Shown: positions 16,117-24,618, counted from the first letter of the stretch. The stretch: 64,000 nucleotides of DNA from Candidatus Poribacteria bacterium (GCA_026004875.1 BPJZ01000005.1:62001-126000); one strand, 5' to 3'. The notes: generated by a model not told the origin, from the letters alone. Translations and numbers: made by a program.

Positions 16117-17261
16117 GCGCCGCAGAGTCGGCCCCGGGCAAGGGAGCGAAGTTCTTAGAGCTCTGGGAAACCCCTCTAGCCTCGCGTGAGAAGTTCTCAA
16201 GCTGGCCCTTTGAACAACAGGCTCGCTACCTTTGTCTACTCGCCCACCTGGCCCCCAGCACGCATAACACTCAGCCGTGGCGATTTTGGATCCGCCCCTC
16301 CGAGCGGACGATTACGCTGTATCTCGATCGAACGTACGTTCTCCCCGCTTCGGATCGGGAGGGGCGCCAGGCGACTATTAGCATCGGTTGTGCGCTCGAA
16401 CACTTGTTGATCGGTAGCCAATATTACGGGCTGACACCCGTTGTAACCTTGGCGTCGGTGGACCGCAGCGCCGTCCGCCCGAGGGAGGAGGCCGACGCCT
16501 CCCGATACGTCGAGGTGGCGACGGTTCGCCTTTTGGAGGATACGCCTAGCGAGGAGATCCCTGAAGAAGGGTTGGTGCGGGCAATCTTCTCGCGACGGGT
16601 AACCCGCGCGGAGTTCGATCCGACCCATCCGCTCCCTGAAACGCTTGTCGAAAAGATACTCGCAGGTCCGCGCGGCTCCGTAGCGAGAGTCCATCCGGTC
16701 ACCTCAGCAGTGGCTCGGCGGATGCTCGCCGAGCTTCAGGGGCAAGCCGACTCCTACGTGATCAACTCCCCGGCGTTCCGAAGCGAGCTAGCCGAGTGGA
16801 TGCTTCCCAACGACATAGAGTCCCCTCTAGGGATGCCCGGAGCCGGGTTTGGGTTGAACGACCAAGAAGCAAAGCGAATTCATGAGGGGCTCCGCGCGGG
16901 ATCGCTCTATCCAGAAGACGGCCTCAAGTTCTCGATGGCCGGGAAGCGGGGAATCGAATCCTCGCCGTTTTTAGGGCTTCTGACGGCGCCCCGCGAGGGA
17001 GTTGCCGAGTGGCTCGACGCGGGACGGACGCTCGCCTACGCGCTGTTACTCGTCGAGAGCGCAGGGTTCCAAGCCGCTGTGCACGCCGGGATCGCCGAGG
17101 TGCCGCTGATTCGGCACATGTTCCGGGCGTTTGGCCTGGAAGGGCCACTGTTAGGCACCTTCCGTGCCGGTCGGGTGCGCGATCCTCAGCACGCTCAGCG
17201 GCCCCATAGTCCCCGACAGCCTCTGGATCGGGTCCTCCTTTGGGAACCGCCTCAGCGGTAG
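16113..17261 (+). CDS. Acg-type nitroreductase family protein
   Basis: A 382-residue protein of the divergent nitroreductase group represented by mycobacterial Acg (Rv2032). The typical segment is LAHLAPSTHNTQPWRFWI near residue 50, and ISIGCALEHLLIGS follows. The usual N-terminal half and the C-terminal nitroreductase half (YALLLVESAGF) are both present. Acg binds FMN but lacks classical nitroreductase activity, so the job may be flavin storage or an unusual redox reaction. It is translationally coupled to the upstream kinase and converges on the E1-fold gene with a 10-bp overlap. The pairing recalls mycobacterial Rv1355c (MoeY), where a ThiF domain and a nitroreductase domain are fused. Confidence 0.85.
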   Translation: MSAAESAPGKGAKFLELWETPLASREKFSSWPFEQQARYLCLLAHLAPSTHNTQPWRFWIRPSERTITLYLDRTYVLPASDREGRQATISIGCALEHLLIGSQYYGLTPVVTLASVDRSAVRPREEADASRYVEVATVRLLEDTPSEEIPEEGLVRAIFSRRVTRAEFDPTHPLPETLVEKILAGPRGSVARVHPVTSAVARRMLAELQGQADSYVINSPAFRSELAEWMLPNDIESPLGMPGAGFGLNDQEAKRIHEGLRAGSLYPEDGLKFSMAGKRGIESSPFLGLLTAPREGVAEWLDAGRTLAYALLLVESAGFQAAVHAGIAEVPLIRHMFRAFGLEGPLLGTFRAGRVRDPQHAQRPHSPRQPLDRVLLWEPPQR

Positions 17262-19696
17262 ACCTTTGCCTCAAAAGTGTGCTTGTTGAAGATCAAACGC
17301 GGCGGGTACTCCTCGCCTAGGGAGAGACGAGCGATCGTCTCTGCCGCAATAGCTCCGGCCATCGCCGCCGTGGAACCCAGTTGAGGGACCAGCGTAGCCG
17401 TGGGAACTTCGCTGTGCCCCTCCAGGATCGCCTTTAACTCGCCCTGGAGGAAGTCCGGCCCCAGGAAGGTGGTCGCAAAGGCGAGCAGCCGCCGCCGGTC
17501 TGTCGGGTTCTCCTCGAGCTCGGCCAGGGCCCGGTAGAGGGTTTCGTCCTCGACGCCGTAAGCGAGCGACAGGGTCGGGTCCAGATCGTAGCGCAGGATG
17601 TCCACCTGCACCGCCGAGCCGATGTCTGAGAACATCACCAACGGAATGCGGCGCGCCCGCGCCTCCTCCCGAAGCCGGAGCTTCATCCGTAGGTCGTCCA
17701 TCTCGTCTACGACGATGTCCGCCGGGGGCTCCTCGTCGTCCCCTTCCAAGAAACGGGCAACGTTAGCCTCCGTAATCCCCTCGTCGTAAACGTGAACCGT
17801 CAGATAGGGGTCTGCAGCGTAAAGCTGAACCGCTGCGGCGACCGCCTTGTTCCGAAGCAACGGGTCCAGTGGCGTCAACCGAGCGGCGTTGCTCTCGACG
17901 AGGTCCTTGTAGGTCAGTCGAACCCGATTGATGTTCTCCATCTTGAAGACGCTCTTGTCGGCAATTTTGACGTGGCGAGGACGCATCTCGGCCACGACGC
18001 CGTGGAGGATGTTGTTCCCGACGCTTCCGCCGGCGATCGCGACGGTCGTCTGGGCGAAGATGCGTTGAATCTCCTCCCATCGGAGCTTCCCCTCCGGATC
18101 GGCGATCAACTTCGAGTTGCTGGCGACGCTAACAACCCGATGCCAATAAGGAGGACAGTAGCGGACCAGTTCGCCCCGATCCGGATAGAACGCATAGACC
18201 CCGTAATCGAGCCGTCCTTCCTCCATCTGCTGGAACGCCTCGGTGTAGCGTTCCCACTCGCGGTTGAACCGCTCACGAAGCGTCTCACCGCCCTGGAGCG
18301 TCGGTGAGGCCGAAATGGTCAACCGCTCGTTGAGCCCGAACATTGTCGCTTGGGTCACGTCGTATTGACGATCGGGAGGAACCCGATGTTTGCGCCCCTC
18401 CGAGTCGGTCACCCAAGCGGTCCCGTCCGGCTCGTAGGCCACCTGCTTGGTTTGGTGAGCCCGGGCAGCTTCCAGGAGAAGCGGCTTTCCAGGGTAGGAG
18501 CGGCGATAAGCCCGCCGAACGAGTACCTCTAAGGTCTTTTCCAGTTCATCCTTCCAACTGGAGACCTCAAAGAGATACAGCGTCGGCCCATCGTCCACAG
18601 AACGGTCCAAATAAGCCCGAAGCGCTTCCCCGGTGATCGGGGAACCAACCAACGGACCCTGAACTGTGAGAAGGCGACCCAGGTTCCGGTACCATTCTCC
18701 TGAACCCTCCCCCGACCCCTGGGATCGGACCTCTCCTAAGTAGTGCTGAAGAGTCCTCTCTGAGAGCATCTTCTCCCGCAGGAGGTGCCGAAGCGCGCGC
18801 ATCAGTTGACGCCGATCGAGAAAGTAGCCTGGGTAACGATAGGCTTCATGGGACCGATCAAGACGGACTTCTCGCGGAGAGCTCAGCCCCAACACTTGAT
18901 AAGCCGGGGTGTATCGGGGATAGAGGTGGCCATCCTCAGTGTGAAGGGTAAAAGAGCTTCGCAACAGCTCCGGATGGCAAAGGCCCGTCTGGTAGTCCCA
19001 GCGGCCAAGATGGTGATCCAAGGCAGCACTGTTGATCAGCACCAACAGACCGGCACCGTAGCGCAAACCGCGTCCAGTAAGCCATCGCGCGGGTAATCCT
19101 CGTCGATCGTCACGAAGTGTATAAGGCGAGATCGCACACATCCGCGAGATCGAAACCACCCGCCCCAGCTCAGAGTCCTTCCCAGTTAGGTAACTCCGAA
19201 GAGCCTCCACCAGGGGACGGTCCTTACACAGGCAGTTGTCCAAATCCGGATTGCCGGCGGGGGTCCCATCACCAGGCACGTACCGGAAGCTCAGCCACTC
19301 CTCCGCTCGAATCGGGACTCGTTCCGGTGTCAGGACATGGTACCGCGCGCGTGCCAGGTACACAGCAGACTTCGGGTCGTACGCGTCAAAGAGGGGAACT
19401 CCACCGTACCGATCAAAAGAGCGGCGCGCCTCGCGAACCAAGAGCCGTAGCTCTTCGCTCCGCCAGGAGGGGTTGTACAGCTCCTTCGCCTGATATAACG
19501 CTAGCTCCGCAGCGCCGAGTTGGAGGGTTTCGTCGGGTTCGGGAAGAGAAGCGCTCAGCGCGCAGAGATCGTCTGGCTCTAGACGGGGTCCAACTTCGGC
19601 CCCGTCCGCAAACAGAGGGGTCGCAACCGACATGCCCTGGATCTCCTTCATCCACCGCCTGCGGTCCGACAACTGCTGTCGGAACCGAGAATTCAC
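17252..19696 (-). CDS. Large protein with C-terminal E1/ThiF adenylation domain
   Basis: Up to 814 residues. Residues about 555-814 form an E1-like Rossmann domain: AGGSVGNN is the nucleotide loop, DKSVFKMENINR matches the D-x(n)-N-x-x-R motif, RNKA supplies the conserved Lys, and VVDEMDD the Asp. No Cys occurs in this domain, so it can adenylate but has no visible thioester Cys and no CxxC zinc site. The N-terminal ~250 residues, with LSFRYVPGDGT and GYFLDRR-like stretches, may be an acyltransferase (GNAT/N-acyl amino acid synthase-like) domain; that is a weak inference. The outer GTG start lacks a Shine-Dalgarno sequence; the ATG at 19633 follows AAGGAG and may be the true start. No ubiquitin-like partner is encoded nearby. 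Confidence 0.75.
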   Translation of the reverse strand: MNSRFRQQLSDRRRWMKEIQGMSVATPLFADGAEVGPRLEPDDLCALSASLPEPDETLQLGAAELALYQAKELYNPSWRSEELRLLVREARRSFDRYGGVPLFDAYDPKSAVYLARARYHVLTPERVPIRAEEWLSFRYVPGDGTPAGNPDLDNCLCKDRPLVEALRSYLTGKDSELGRVVSISRMCAISPYTLRDDRRGLPARWLTGRGLRYGAGLLVLINSAALDHHLGRWDYQTGLCHPELLRSSFTLHTEDGHLYPRYTPAYQVLGLSSPREVRLDRSHEAYRYPGYFLDRRQLMRALRHLLREKMLSERTLQHYLGEVRSQGSGEGSGEWYRNLGRLLTVQGPLVGSPITGEALRAYLDRSVDDGPTLYLFEVSSWKDELEKTLEVLVRRAYRRSYPGKPLLLEAARAHQTKQVAYEPDGTAWVTDSEGRKHRVPPDRQYDVTQATMFGLNERLTISASPTLQGGETLRERFNREWERYTEAFQQMEEGRLDYGVYAFYPDRGELVRYCPPYWHRVVSVASNSKLIADPEGKLRWEEIQRIFAQTTVAIAGGSVGNNILHGVVAEMRPRHVKIADKSVFKMENINRVRLTYKDLVESNAARLTPLDPLLRNKAVAAAVQLYAADPYLTVHVYDEGITEANVARFLEGDDEEPPADIVVDEMDDLRMKLRLREEARARRIPLVMFSDIGSAVQVDILRYDLDPTLSLAYGVEDETLYRALAELEENPTDRRRLLAFATTFLGPDFLQGELKAILEGHSEVPTATLVPQLGSTAAMAGAIAAETIARLSLGEEYPPRLIFNKHTFEAKVYR

Positions 19697-19819
19697 AAAA
19701 GGAAGGGGTTACACCGGGGCGAAGAGGAGGTTACGTTTGAAGAGAGTCCTAGAAATGACAAAGGTGAGCGGCAATGCGCCAATTCGACCGAGACCGACAG
19801 TTGGCGACGCCCGCACCGC

Positions 19820-19849
19820 TTGACGAAAGAGGAAACGGCTCTCTACCCT
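19820..19849 (+). promoter_or_regulatory. Promoter of the tRNA-Arg gene
   Basis: TTGACG (19820-19825), an 18-base spacer and TACCCT (19844-19849). The tRNA 5' end is 33 bases downstream of the -10 box, a usual distance for a short 5' leader. Confidence 0.5.
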
Positions 19850-19881
19850 TTCAATGGCGAGGTCAGAGGTTTTGATTCGGT

Positions 19882-19954
19882 GCGCCCGTAGCTCAGCGGA
19901 TAGAGCAAGGGACTTCTAATCCCTAGGTCGCAGGTTCGAGTCCTGCCGGGCGCG
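19882..19954 (+). tRNA. tRNA-Arg (anticodon TCT)
   Basis: All four arms can be drawn. The acceptor stem GCGCCCG pairs with CGGGCGC. The D stem is GCTC/GAGC and the anticodon stem AGGGA/TCCCT encloses CTTCTAA, giving anticodon TCT (reads AGA and AGG). The T arm is GCAGG-TTCGAGT-CCTGC. The discriminator base is G and CCA is not encoded. Length is 73 nt. Confidence 0.97.
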
Positions 19955-20081
19955 CTGGTTTGTCTTGCGAGCCTGCGTAAAGGCGAGACCCTCCTGCTGC
20001 TCCACAGGCCGAAAACGCCCGAAGAGTCCCCCTCTTCTTGACCTGCTGTCCTCAGACTCGCTAGGCTATAACCGACCAGAA

Positions 20082-20676
20082 GTGAAAATCTCAAGGGCAC
20101 GGGAGAAGAGAACGATTATCAGGGCGATCCGAGCGGCGGTCCTGCTGTTGTTTTTGGGCGCAACGCTGGCGGCACCAGCACAAGAGTCCCCCTCCCTCCG
20201 TTCGAGGGTCCCTCGTCGAAGAGACAATGCAAAGGCCGATCTCGCCGACGGGCGCGTTGATCCGTTCGGCGTTGGTGCCTGGACTAGGACAATGGAGCAT
20301 CGGCCAACCGATTCAAGGGACCTTCTTTCTGGTGGCGACCGTCGCCTGTGTCGGTGGGGGGGTCTTTTTTCACAGCGAATACCGTACCATGTACAACGAG
20401 GAGTATCTGCCCGCCGTTGAACGGTTTGGGCTGACCTCCGACGAGGCGGAGTCGCTCTACAGAGAGGTGAACTCGCGGTTCAAGCTGAGTCGGGGGTTGC
20501 TTCTGACAGCGTTGGGCATCTGGATGTACGGCATGGTGGACGCTTACGTGGACGCAGCAATTCGAAATGCGACCCTGGAAGCGGAGAGCGTTCGCCAGAA
20601 CCGCGAGGCAATGGAACAACTGAACGTTCACCTGCTTCCGGACGGCTCGGCCGTCCTGTACCACCGGAGGTTCTGA
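20082..20676 (+). CDS. DUF5683-like membrane protein (frame broken by one extra base)
   Basis: A signal-peptide-like start (AVLLLFLGATLAAPAQES) lies in one frame and the body of the protein in the next. Removing one C from the run at 20188-20192 joins them into about 197 residues. The body has SALVPGLGQWSIGQPIQGTF, typical of the DUF5683 family, two hydrophobic segments and a periplasmic helical part. The start codon is uncertain: GTG at 20082 has no Shine-Dalgarno sequence, whereas a GGGAGAAG precedes an ATT at 20114. Function is unknown; such proteins are often envelope-associated. The next gene, a lipoprotein, begins 27 bp later. Confidence 0.65.
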
Positions 20677-20703
20677 ACGACTCGTTTGGGAGGACGCGAC
20701 GCG

Positions 20704-21288
20704 ATGGGACGATTTCGGCGTGGAGCCGTTGCCTTGCTGGCAACGCTGATCGGCCTGGGACTCTGGAGCTGTGGCGACGTAGAAAAGCCCGAGGAGCAAG
20801 ACCCGGTCCTTCGGGAGATTACCGCCGTGCTCCGCGATCGGTGGCAAAAGGGCTATATGACCGAAGACATCGACCTGTACATGTCCGCCTATTGGGCTGA
20901 AGGGTTCCTGTACCGATCGGATATGGGCACCGACTTGGACACCACCGACGACGTAATCTTTGACGACATCACCCTCGAGCGTGAGTCGGCGCTTCGCATC
21001 TTCGAACGGTTCCAGGACATCGAGATCGAGCTTTCTGAGCCGCCGGAGATCAAACCGCTAAACGAGGAGCGCACCCGCTATGAGGTGCGCAACCACTATC
21101 GAATTCAGCTGTTCGTCACCGAAGGGACTCTCGAAGGCGGCTACACGGGCGCCTTTGCCGAGGGCGACAACCGATTTATCTTCGAGAAGCGAGTGAACCC
21201 GGAAACCGGCCAGGAGGAATGGCGCATCGTCGAGTGGTGGGATGAAGCCTTCACGCCGGAGGAGATCCGCGCAGCCAACAACTTGTAA
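20704..21288 (+). CDS. Lipoprotein with NTF2-like domain
   Basis: About 194 residues. The N-terminus is a lipoprotein signal with the lipobox LGLWSC. The mature part (VLRDRWQKGYMTEDIDLYM, then YWAEGFLYRSDMGTDLDTTD) has the layout of SnoaL/NTF2-like folds: an N-terminal helix, a cone-shaped sheet and a closing segment rich in Trp (EWRIVEWWDEAF). No catalytic residues can be named. GGGAGG lies 10 bases before the ATG at 20704. It probably sits on the periplasmic face of the outer membrane (inference). Confidence 0.68.
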   Translation: MGRFRRGAVALLATLIGLGLWSCGDVEKPEEQDPVLREITAVLRDRWQKGYMTEDIDLYMSAYWAEGFLYRSDMGTDLDTTDDVIFDDITLERESALRIFERFQDIEIELSEPPEIKPLNEERTRYEVRNHYRIQLFVTEGTLEGGYTGAFAEGDNRFIFEKRVNPETGQEEWRIVEWWDEAFTPEEIRAANNL

Positions 21289-21333
21289 GCCTACCGCAAC
21301 AGGAAGCCCCGGCTGAACGAGGCGAGGCCGCCG

Positions 21334-22737
21334 ATGGACGGCGAGAGCGCAGGAGCCTTTCGCATTCTAGTCGTGGACGACGACCCGGCTCAGCGGCGAA
21401 CGCTGACCGGGTTCCTGCGTCGCCTGGGGTACCGCGCCCTGGAGGCCGCCGACGGAGAGGAAGCCCTCCAAGTGGCCCAAGAGGCCTCGCCGCATCTGGT
21501 CATCTCCGACGTCCGCATGCCCGGGATAGACGGGATCACCCTTCTCAAACGGCTGCGAACGCTCCGGCCAGAGACCGCCGTCCTGCTGATCACCGCTTTC
21601 GCCTCCTATGCCCAATCGGTGGAGGCGGTGAAGGCCGGCGCGTGGGATTACATTCCGAAACCAATCGATCTGGACGAGTTGCGCGTCAAGGTCTGGAAGA
21701 TCCAGCAGGAGCTCGCGGGCGGAGGAGCCCAACCGGTCGTGGAGGAGGGGCTGATCGCCGCTAGCCCCGCAATGCAACGAGTGATGGAGCTGCTCCGTCG
21801 CGCCGCCGCCACGGACGCAACGGTCCTGCTTCTGGGCGAATCCGGCACCGGCAAAAGCCGACTGGCGGAGTGGGTCCATCGTCACTCCTCCCGTCGGACA
21901 GGACCGTTTGTGGTGGTCAGCTGTGCTGCCCTCCCCGAATCACTGATCGAGGCGGAGCTGTTCGGCTATGAGAAGGGGGCCTTTACCGGCGCGGAGCGCT
22001 CTCGGCCGGGCCGCTTCGAGTTAGCTCACGGCGGAACCCTCTTCCTGGACGAGATCGGCGAGGTCCCCCTCGCCACACAAGTCAAGTTGCTCCGCGTTCT
22101 TCAAGACCGGGTGATCGAACGGCTCGGAGCCTCCGGCGAGCCGCGACCTGTAGACGTCCGCATCGTCGCAGCCACCAATCGCGACCTGGAGACCGCCGTC
22201 GCTGAAGGGAGCTTTCGGGAGGACCTTTACTATCGCCTAAACGTCGTCTCCGTCGAGGTGCCCCCTCTCCGGGAACGACGGGAGGACATCCCTCTGTTGA
22301 TCGACCTATTCCTCCGGCGGTATACCCCTCCCGACCGGCCACTTCCCGATCTGAGCGAGGAGGCTCGCGCCCTGCTCCTCAGCTACGACTACCCCGGCAA
22401 CGTCCGAGAGCTGGAAAACGCAATCGAGCGGGCGGTGATCCTCTCCCAGGGAAACCTCATCCGTCCGTTGGACCTTCCCCCCGCCATCGCCCAACCGCGC
22501 CGCCGGACTCGCGCCGCCCCGTCTGGAGATACCCTCCCCGACGCCGTCGAGTCGTTAGAGCGGGAGATGATCCTCCAGGCACTCCTGGAGGCCGGAGGTG
22601 TCCAAACCAGGGCCGCCGAGAAGTTGGGGATCACCGAACGCAACCTACGCTACAAGATGAAAAAGTACGGCATCCCTCCCCTCCGCTCCGACTCGACCGA
22701 TTCGTCGATCCTCTCCTCGACAAAATCGTCGAACTGA
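21334..22737 (+). CDS. Sigma-54-dependent response regulator (NtrC/ZraR family)
   Basis: 467 residues in three domains. The receiver (about 10-125) has VVDDDP, the phospho-acceptor in ISDVRMPGIDG and the switch Lys in IPKPIDLD. The AAA+ domain has Walker A GESGTGKS, the sigma-54-contacting loop GAFTGA, Walker B LFLDEIGE and the arginine-finger region PGNVRELENAIERAV. A Fis-type helix-turn-helix ends the protein (AAEKLGITERNLRYKMKKYG). No cognate histidine kinase is adjacent. The final codons form a Ser/Thr-rich tail because two DNA dyads lie inside them, ahead of a sigma-54 promoter that this protein probably drives. Confidence 0.95.
   Translation: MDGESAGAFRILVVDDDPAQRRTLTGFLRRLGYRALEAADGEEALQVAQEASPHLVISDVRMPGIDGITLLKRLRTLRPETAVLLITAFASYAQSVEAVKAGAWDYIPKPIDLDELRVKVWKIQQELAGGGAQPVVEEGLIAASPAMQRVMELLRRAAATDATVLLLGESGTGKSRLAEWVHRHSSRRTGPFVVVSCAALPESLIEAELFGYEKGAFTGAERSRPGRFELAHGGTLFLDEIGEVPLATQVKLLRVLQDRVIERLGASGEPRPVDVRIVAATNRDLETAVAEGSFREDLYYRLNVVSVEVPPLRERREDIPLLIDLFLRRYTPPDRPLPDLSEEARALLLSYDYPGNVRELENAIERAVILSQGNLIRPLDLPPAIAQPRRRTRAAPSGDTLPDAVESLEREMILQALLEAGGVQTRAAEKLGITERNLRYKMKKYGIPPLRSDSTDSSILSSTKSSN
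22693..22732 (+). promoter_or_regulatory. Two tandem dyads, probable enhancer sites for the NtrC-type regulator
   Basis: TCGAC-N6-GTCGA occurs at 22693-22708 and again at 22717-22732, exactly 24 bp apart centre to centre. Both lie in the last codons of the regulator gene. They are centred about 110 and 86 bp upstream of the predicted start of the sigma-54 promoter at 22785-22798. Paired dyads at this distance are the usual enhancer layout of NtrC-family activators. Confidence 0.65.
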
Positions 22738-22784
22738 CCGCTTGGGAACGTGTCTTGCCCCGTCCAATCGGCCTCCACCGGATG

Positions 22785-22798
22785 GGCACGAAGGTTGC
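22785..22798 (+). promoter_or_regulatory. Sigma-54 (-24/-12) promoter
   Basis: GGCACG-AAGG-TTGC matches the core of the sigma-54 consensus TGGCACG-N4-TTGC, with GG and GC exactly 12 bp apart. The only departure is G in place of the T before GG. The lipoprotein gene starts 82 bases after the -12 element. The site lies directly behind a gene for a sigma-54 activator. Confidence 0.78.
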
Positions 22799-22879
22799 CT
22801 TATCCTTCCCCGCGGCGGATGGACCGTCGACACAAGAACAGAATCAGAAGTTGGGGACGACCAGAGAAAGGATGATCCC

Positions 22880-23701
22880 ATGCAAGAACAAACGTGGCCG
22901 CGGTGGAAAACGATCGGTGCAATCGGCGTGCTGGGCCTTCTGATAGCGCTCGGAGGCTGCTCCGACGACGCGGTCGGCAGCACGCCGGACGAATCGGAGA
23001 CGGTGGCCTTGGCGCCTGCGCTGGGCTTTCTGCCCAGCCAGAACGCTCCGGTCTCCGGCGTGAACTTCGGCTCCCTCACCCAAACGGTCACCTTGACCGA
23101 GACGGGAGCCGTTGTGGAGATCACTTCAGAAGACCCAGAGGTGGCCGCCCAGCTGCAGAGCATGGCTGAGCTGATGGGGGCCCGACTTGGCGATTCGATC
23201 GGCGCCCGGAGGGGTCACCGAAACCGGAGCGAAACGCTCCAAGGCCGGATCGAGACAACGGTCACCCCGATTGAGGGGGGAATCCGAATCGAACACGTGG
23301 GTCGGGACGAAGAGGCGGTTCAAGCGATCCAGCGACACGCTCGAACGTTGGGCACTCCTCGCTGGACGCCCCGACCGCAGCACGTCGTCCAGCGAGAGGT
23401 CGAAGAGCTGGAAGACGGCGTTCTGATCCGGCTCACCTCCTCGGACGCAGCAGCGGTGGAACGGCTCCACGATCGCGCAGAGAGCTTCGCCGATCGAGGG
23501 CCGAACGATCCTGAGGTTACCGCCGAGGTGGTTGCCGTGGACCAGGGTATCGAAGTGCGGTTGCGCGGAACGACTCCGGAAGCGGTGGAACGCCTAAAGC
23601 GTCGGTTCCTCAACGAAACGCGTCCGGAGCTCCACCACCAACGGACCCGTCGCCCCGAGGGACCGCCCCTTCGAGAGCGGGTCCGGAACGCATCGGCTTA
23701 A
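22880..23701 (+). CDS. Lipoprotein with four copies of a DGV-type repeat
   Basis: 273 residues. A lipoprotein signal ends in the lipobox ALGGC (Cys27). The mature protein has four similar units, near residues 66-100, 121-157, 168-203 and 212-244. The shared pattern is a beta strand, a Gly turn (TGAVVEI, EGGIRIEH, EDGVLIRL, DQGIEVRL), then S/T-x-D/T-x-E-A-V/A and a helix ending in L-x-x-R/M. The same unit occurs in the next gene. I know this unit from uncharacterised bacterial proteins but not as a named domain. Expression is probably controlled by the sigma-54 promoter upstream. Confidence 0.72.
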   Translation: MQEQTWPRWKTIGAIGVLGLLIALGGCSDDAVGSTPDESETVALAPALGFLPSQNAPVSGVNFGSLTQTVTLTETGAVVEITSEDPEVAAQLQSMAELMGARLGDSIGARRGHRNRSETLQGRIETTVTPIEGGIRIEHVGRDEEAVQAIQRHARTLGTPRWTPRPQHVVQREVEELEDGVLIRLTSSDAAAVERLHDRAESFADRGPNDPEVTAEVVAVDQGIEVRLRGTTPEAVERLKRRFLNETRPELHHQRTRRPEGPPLRERVRNASA

Positions 23702-23743
23702 CAACAACCTCAATCCTCACAGGAACAAAAGGAGGCACCAACC

Positions 23744-24487
23744 ATGAAGCGGAATCTGTGGAAGCAAGCGGTGAGATTGGCAGTTGTTAGCGGATTGGTT
23801 CTCGGAGCGGGTGTCCTGTGGGCCCAGACTACAAGCCAGGCTCCAGTGTCGGACACCGCAGGATCGAGCGCAGTCGCCCAGGCTCCCGCTCCAACCCCTT
23901 GGATGGGTGGACCCCGAGGACCGCGAATGGGACGAGGCGGATTCCCCGGCTACGGGGCTTCACCGATGATGGGCGGTCCTGGGTTCTTTGGCCGCGGCGG
24001 ACGGATGGGACGAGGCGCCCGTGGGTTCTCGGGCGGACCGGGTGCGCGCGGGCTTCGCCAACTGCCCCTTCGGATGGGGTCCCGGCGTCGGCCGAGGAAT
24101 CGCTCCGCGAGGCTGGTGGCTGAATCCTGAGCAGCTGGAGCAGCAGCTTACCGAGCGATCCGACGGCGTCGAGCTGATCGTCACGAGCGACGAGCCGACC
24201 GTCGCCGCAGGGCTTCAAGCCCACTTCCAGCGGCTCAAACAGCGCTGGGGACGCTGGCATGCCCTATCGCATCTGGGACCCGCTCTTTGCGGACCTCTAC
24301 CTCCATCGCGATCAGATCGAATTAACCGTTGAGAATCGAACCGACGGCGTCCGGATCGTCGTTCGCCGGGACGACCGAAGACGCCGCGAAGCTGGCCCAG
24401 GAGTACGGAAAAGTGCTCTCCGCCTTCCTGGAGAGCGGACCGGCAGAGATGGCTAAATCCCACCCCAGCCCTCTCCGGGCAGAATAG
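23744..24487 (+). CDS. Secreted Gly/Met-rich protein with two DGV-type repeats (three frame breaks)
   Basis: A signal peptide (LAVVSGLVLGAGVLWAQ) leads into a Gly/Met/Arg-rich stretch (PRMGRGGFPGYG, SPMMGGPGFFGRGGRMGRG). The C-terminal half has SDGVELIVTSDEPTVAAGLQ and, after MPYRIWDPLFADLYLHRDQI, a second unit with TDGVRIVVAGTTEDAAKLA. Extra bases in the runs at 24050-24052, 24247-24250 and 24362-24363 break the frame; removing one at each gives 246 residues ending at the TAG 24485-24487. The Gly/Met-rich front recalls periplasmic metal-binding proteins such as ZraP, a loose resemblance only. A terminator follows 33 bases later. Confidence 0.68.
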
Positions 24488-24520
24488 CCGCTCCTGGCCG
24501 GCGATGGGAACACCCTCCTC

Positions 24521-24550
24521 AGGCGGGCCTTTAGGCCCGCCTTTCTGTTC
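24521..24550 (+). terminator. Rho-independent terminator
   Basis: AGGCGGGCC (24521-24529), loop TTTA and GGCCCGCCT (24534-24542) form a 9-bp GC-rich stem followed by TTCTGTTC. It ends the operon of the sigma-54-controlled repeat proteins. Confidence 0.85.
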
Positions 24551-24589
24551 CAGAGAACGATTCCCCAGAGAAACGGTCCCGCCCGATCG

Positions 24590-24618
24590 TTGCGTTCGCC
24601 CCTGGGGGGAGGTATGCT
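24590..24618 (+). promoter_or_regulatory. Promoter of the glyoxalase-family gene
   Basis: TTGCGT (24590-24595), a 17-base spacer and TATGCT (24613-24618). The coding start is at 24679, giving a leader of about 55 bases. Confidence 0.5.

Noticed and set aside
19843-20100. A minus-strand reading frame across the tRNA-Arg with a GRTRTCDLGIRSPLLYPLSY-like stretch
   Set aside because: This is the well-known spurious translation of the antisense strand of a tRNA; the tRNA itself folds perfectly on the plus strand.
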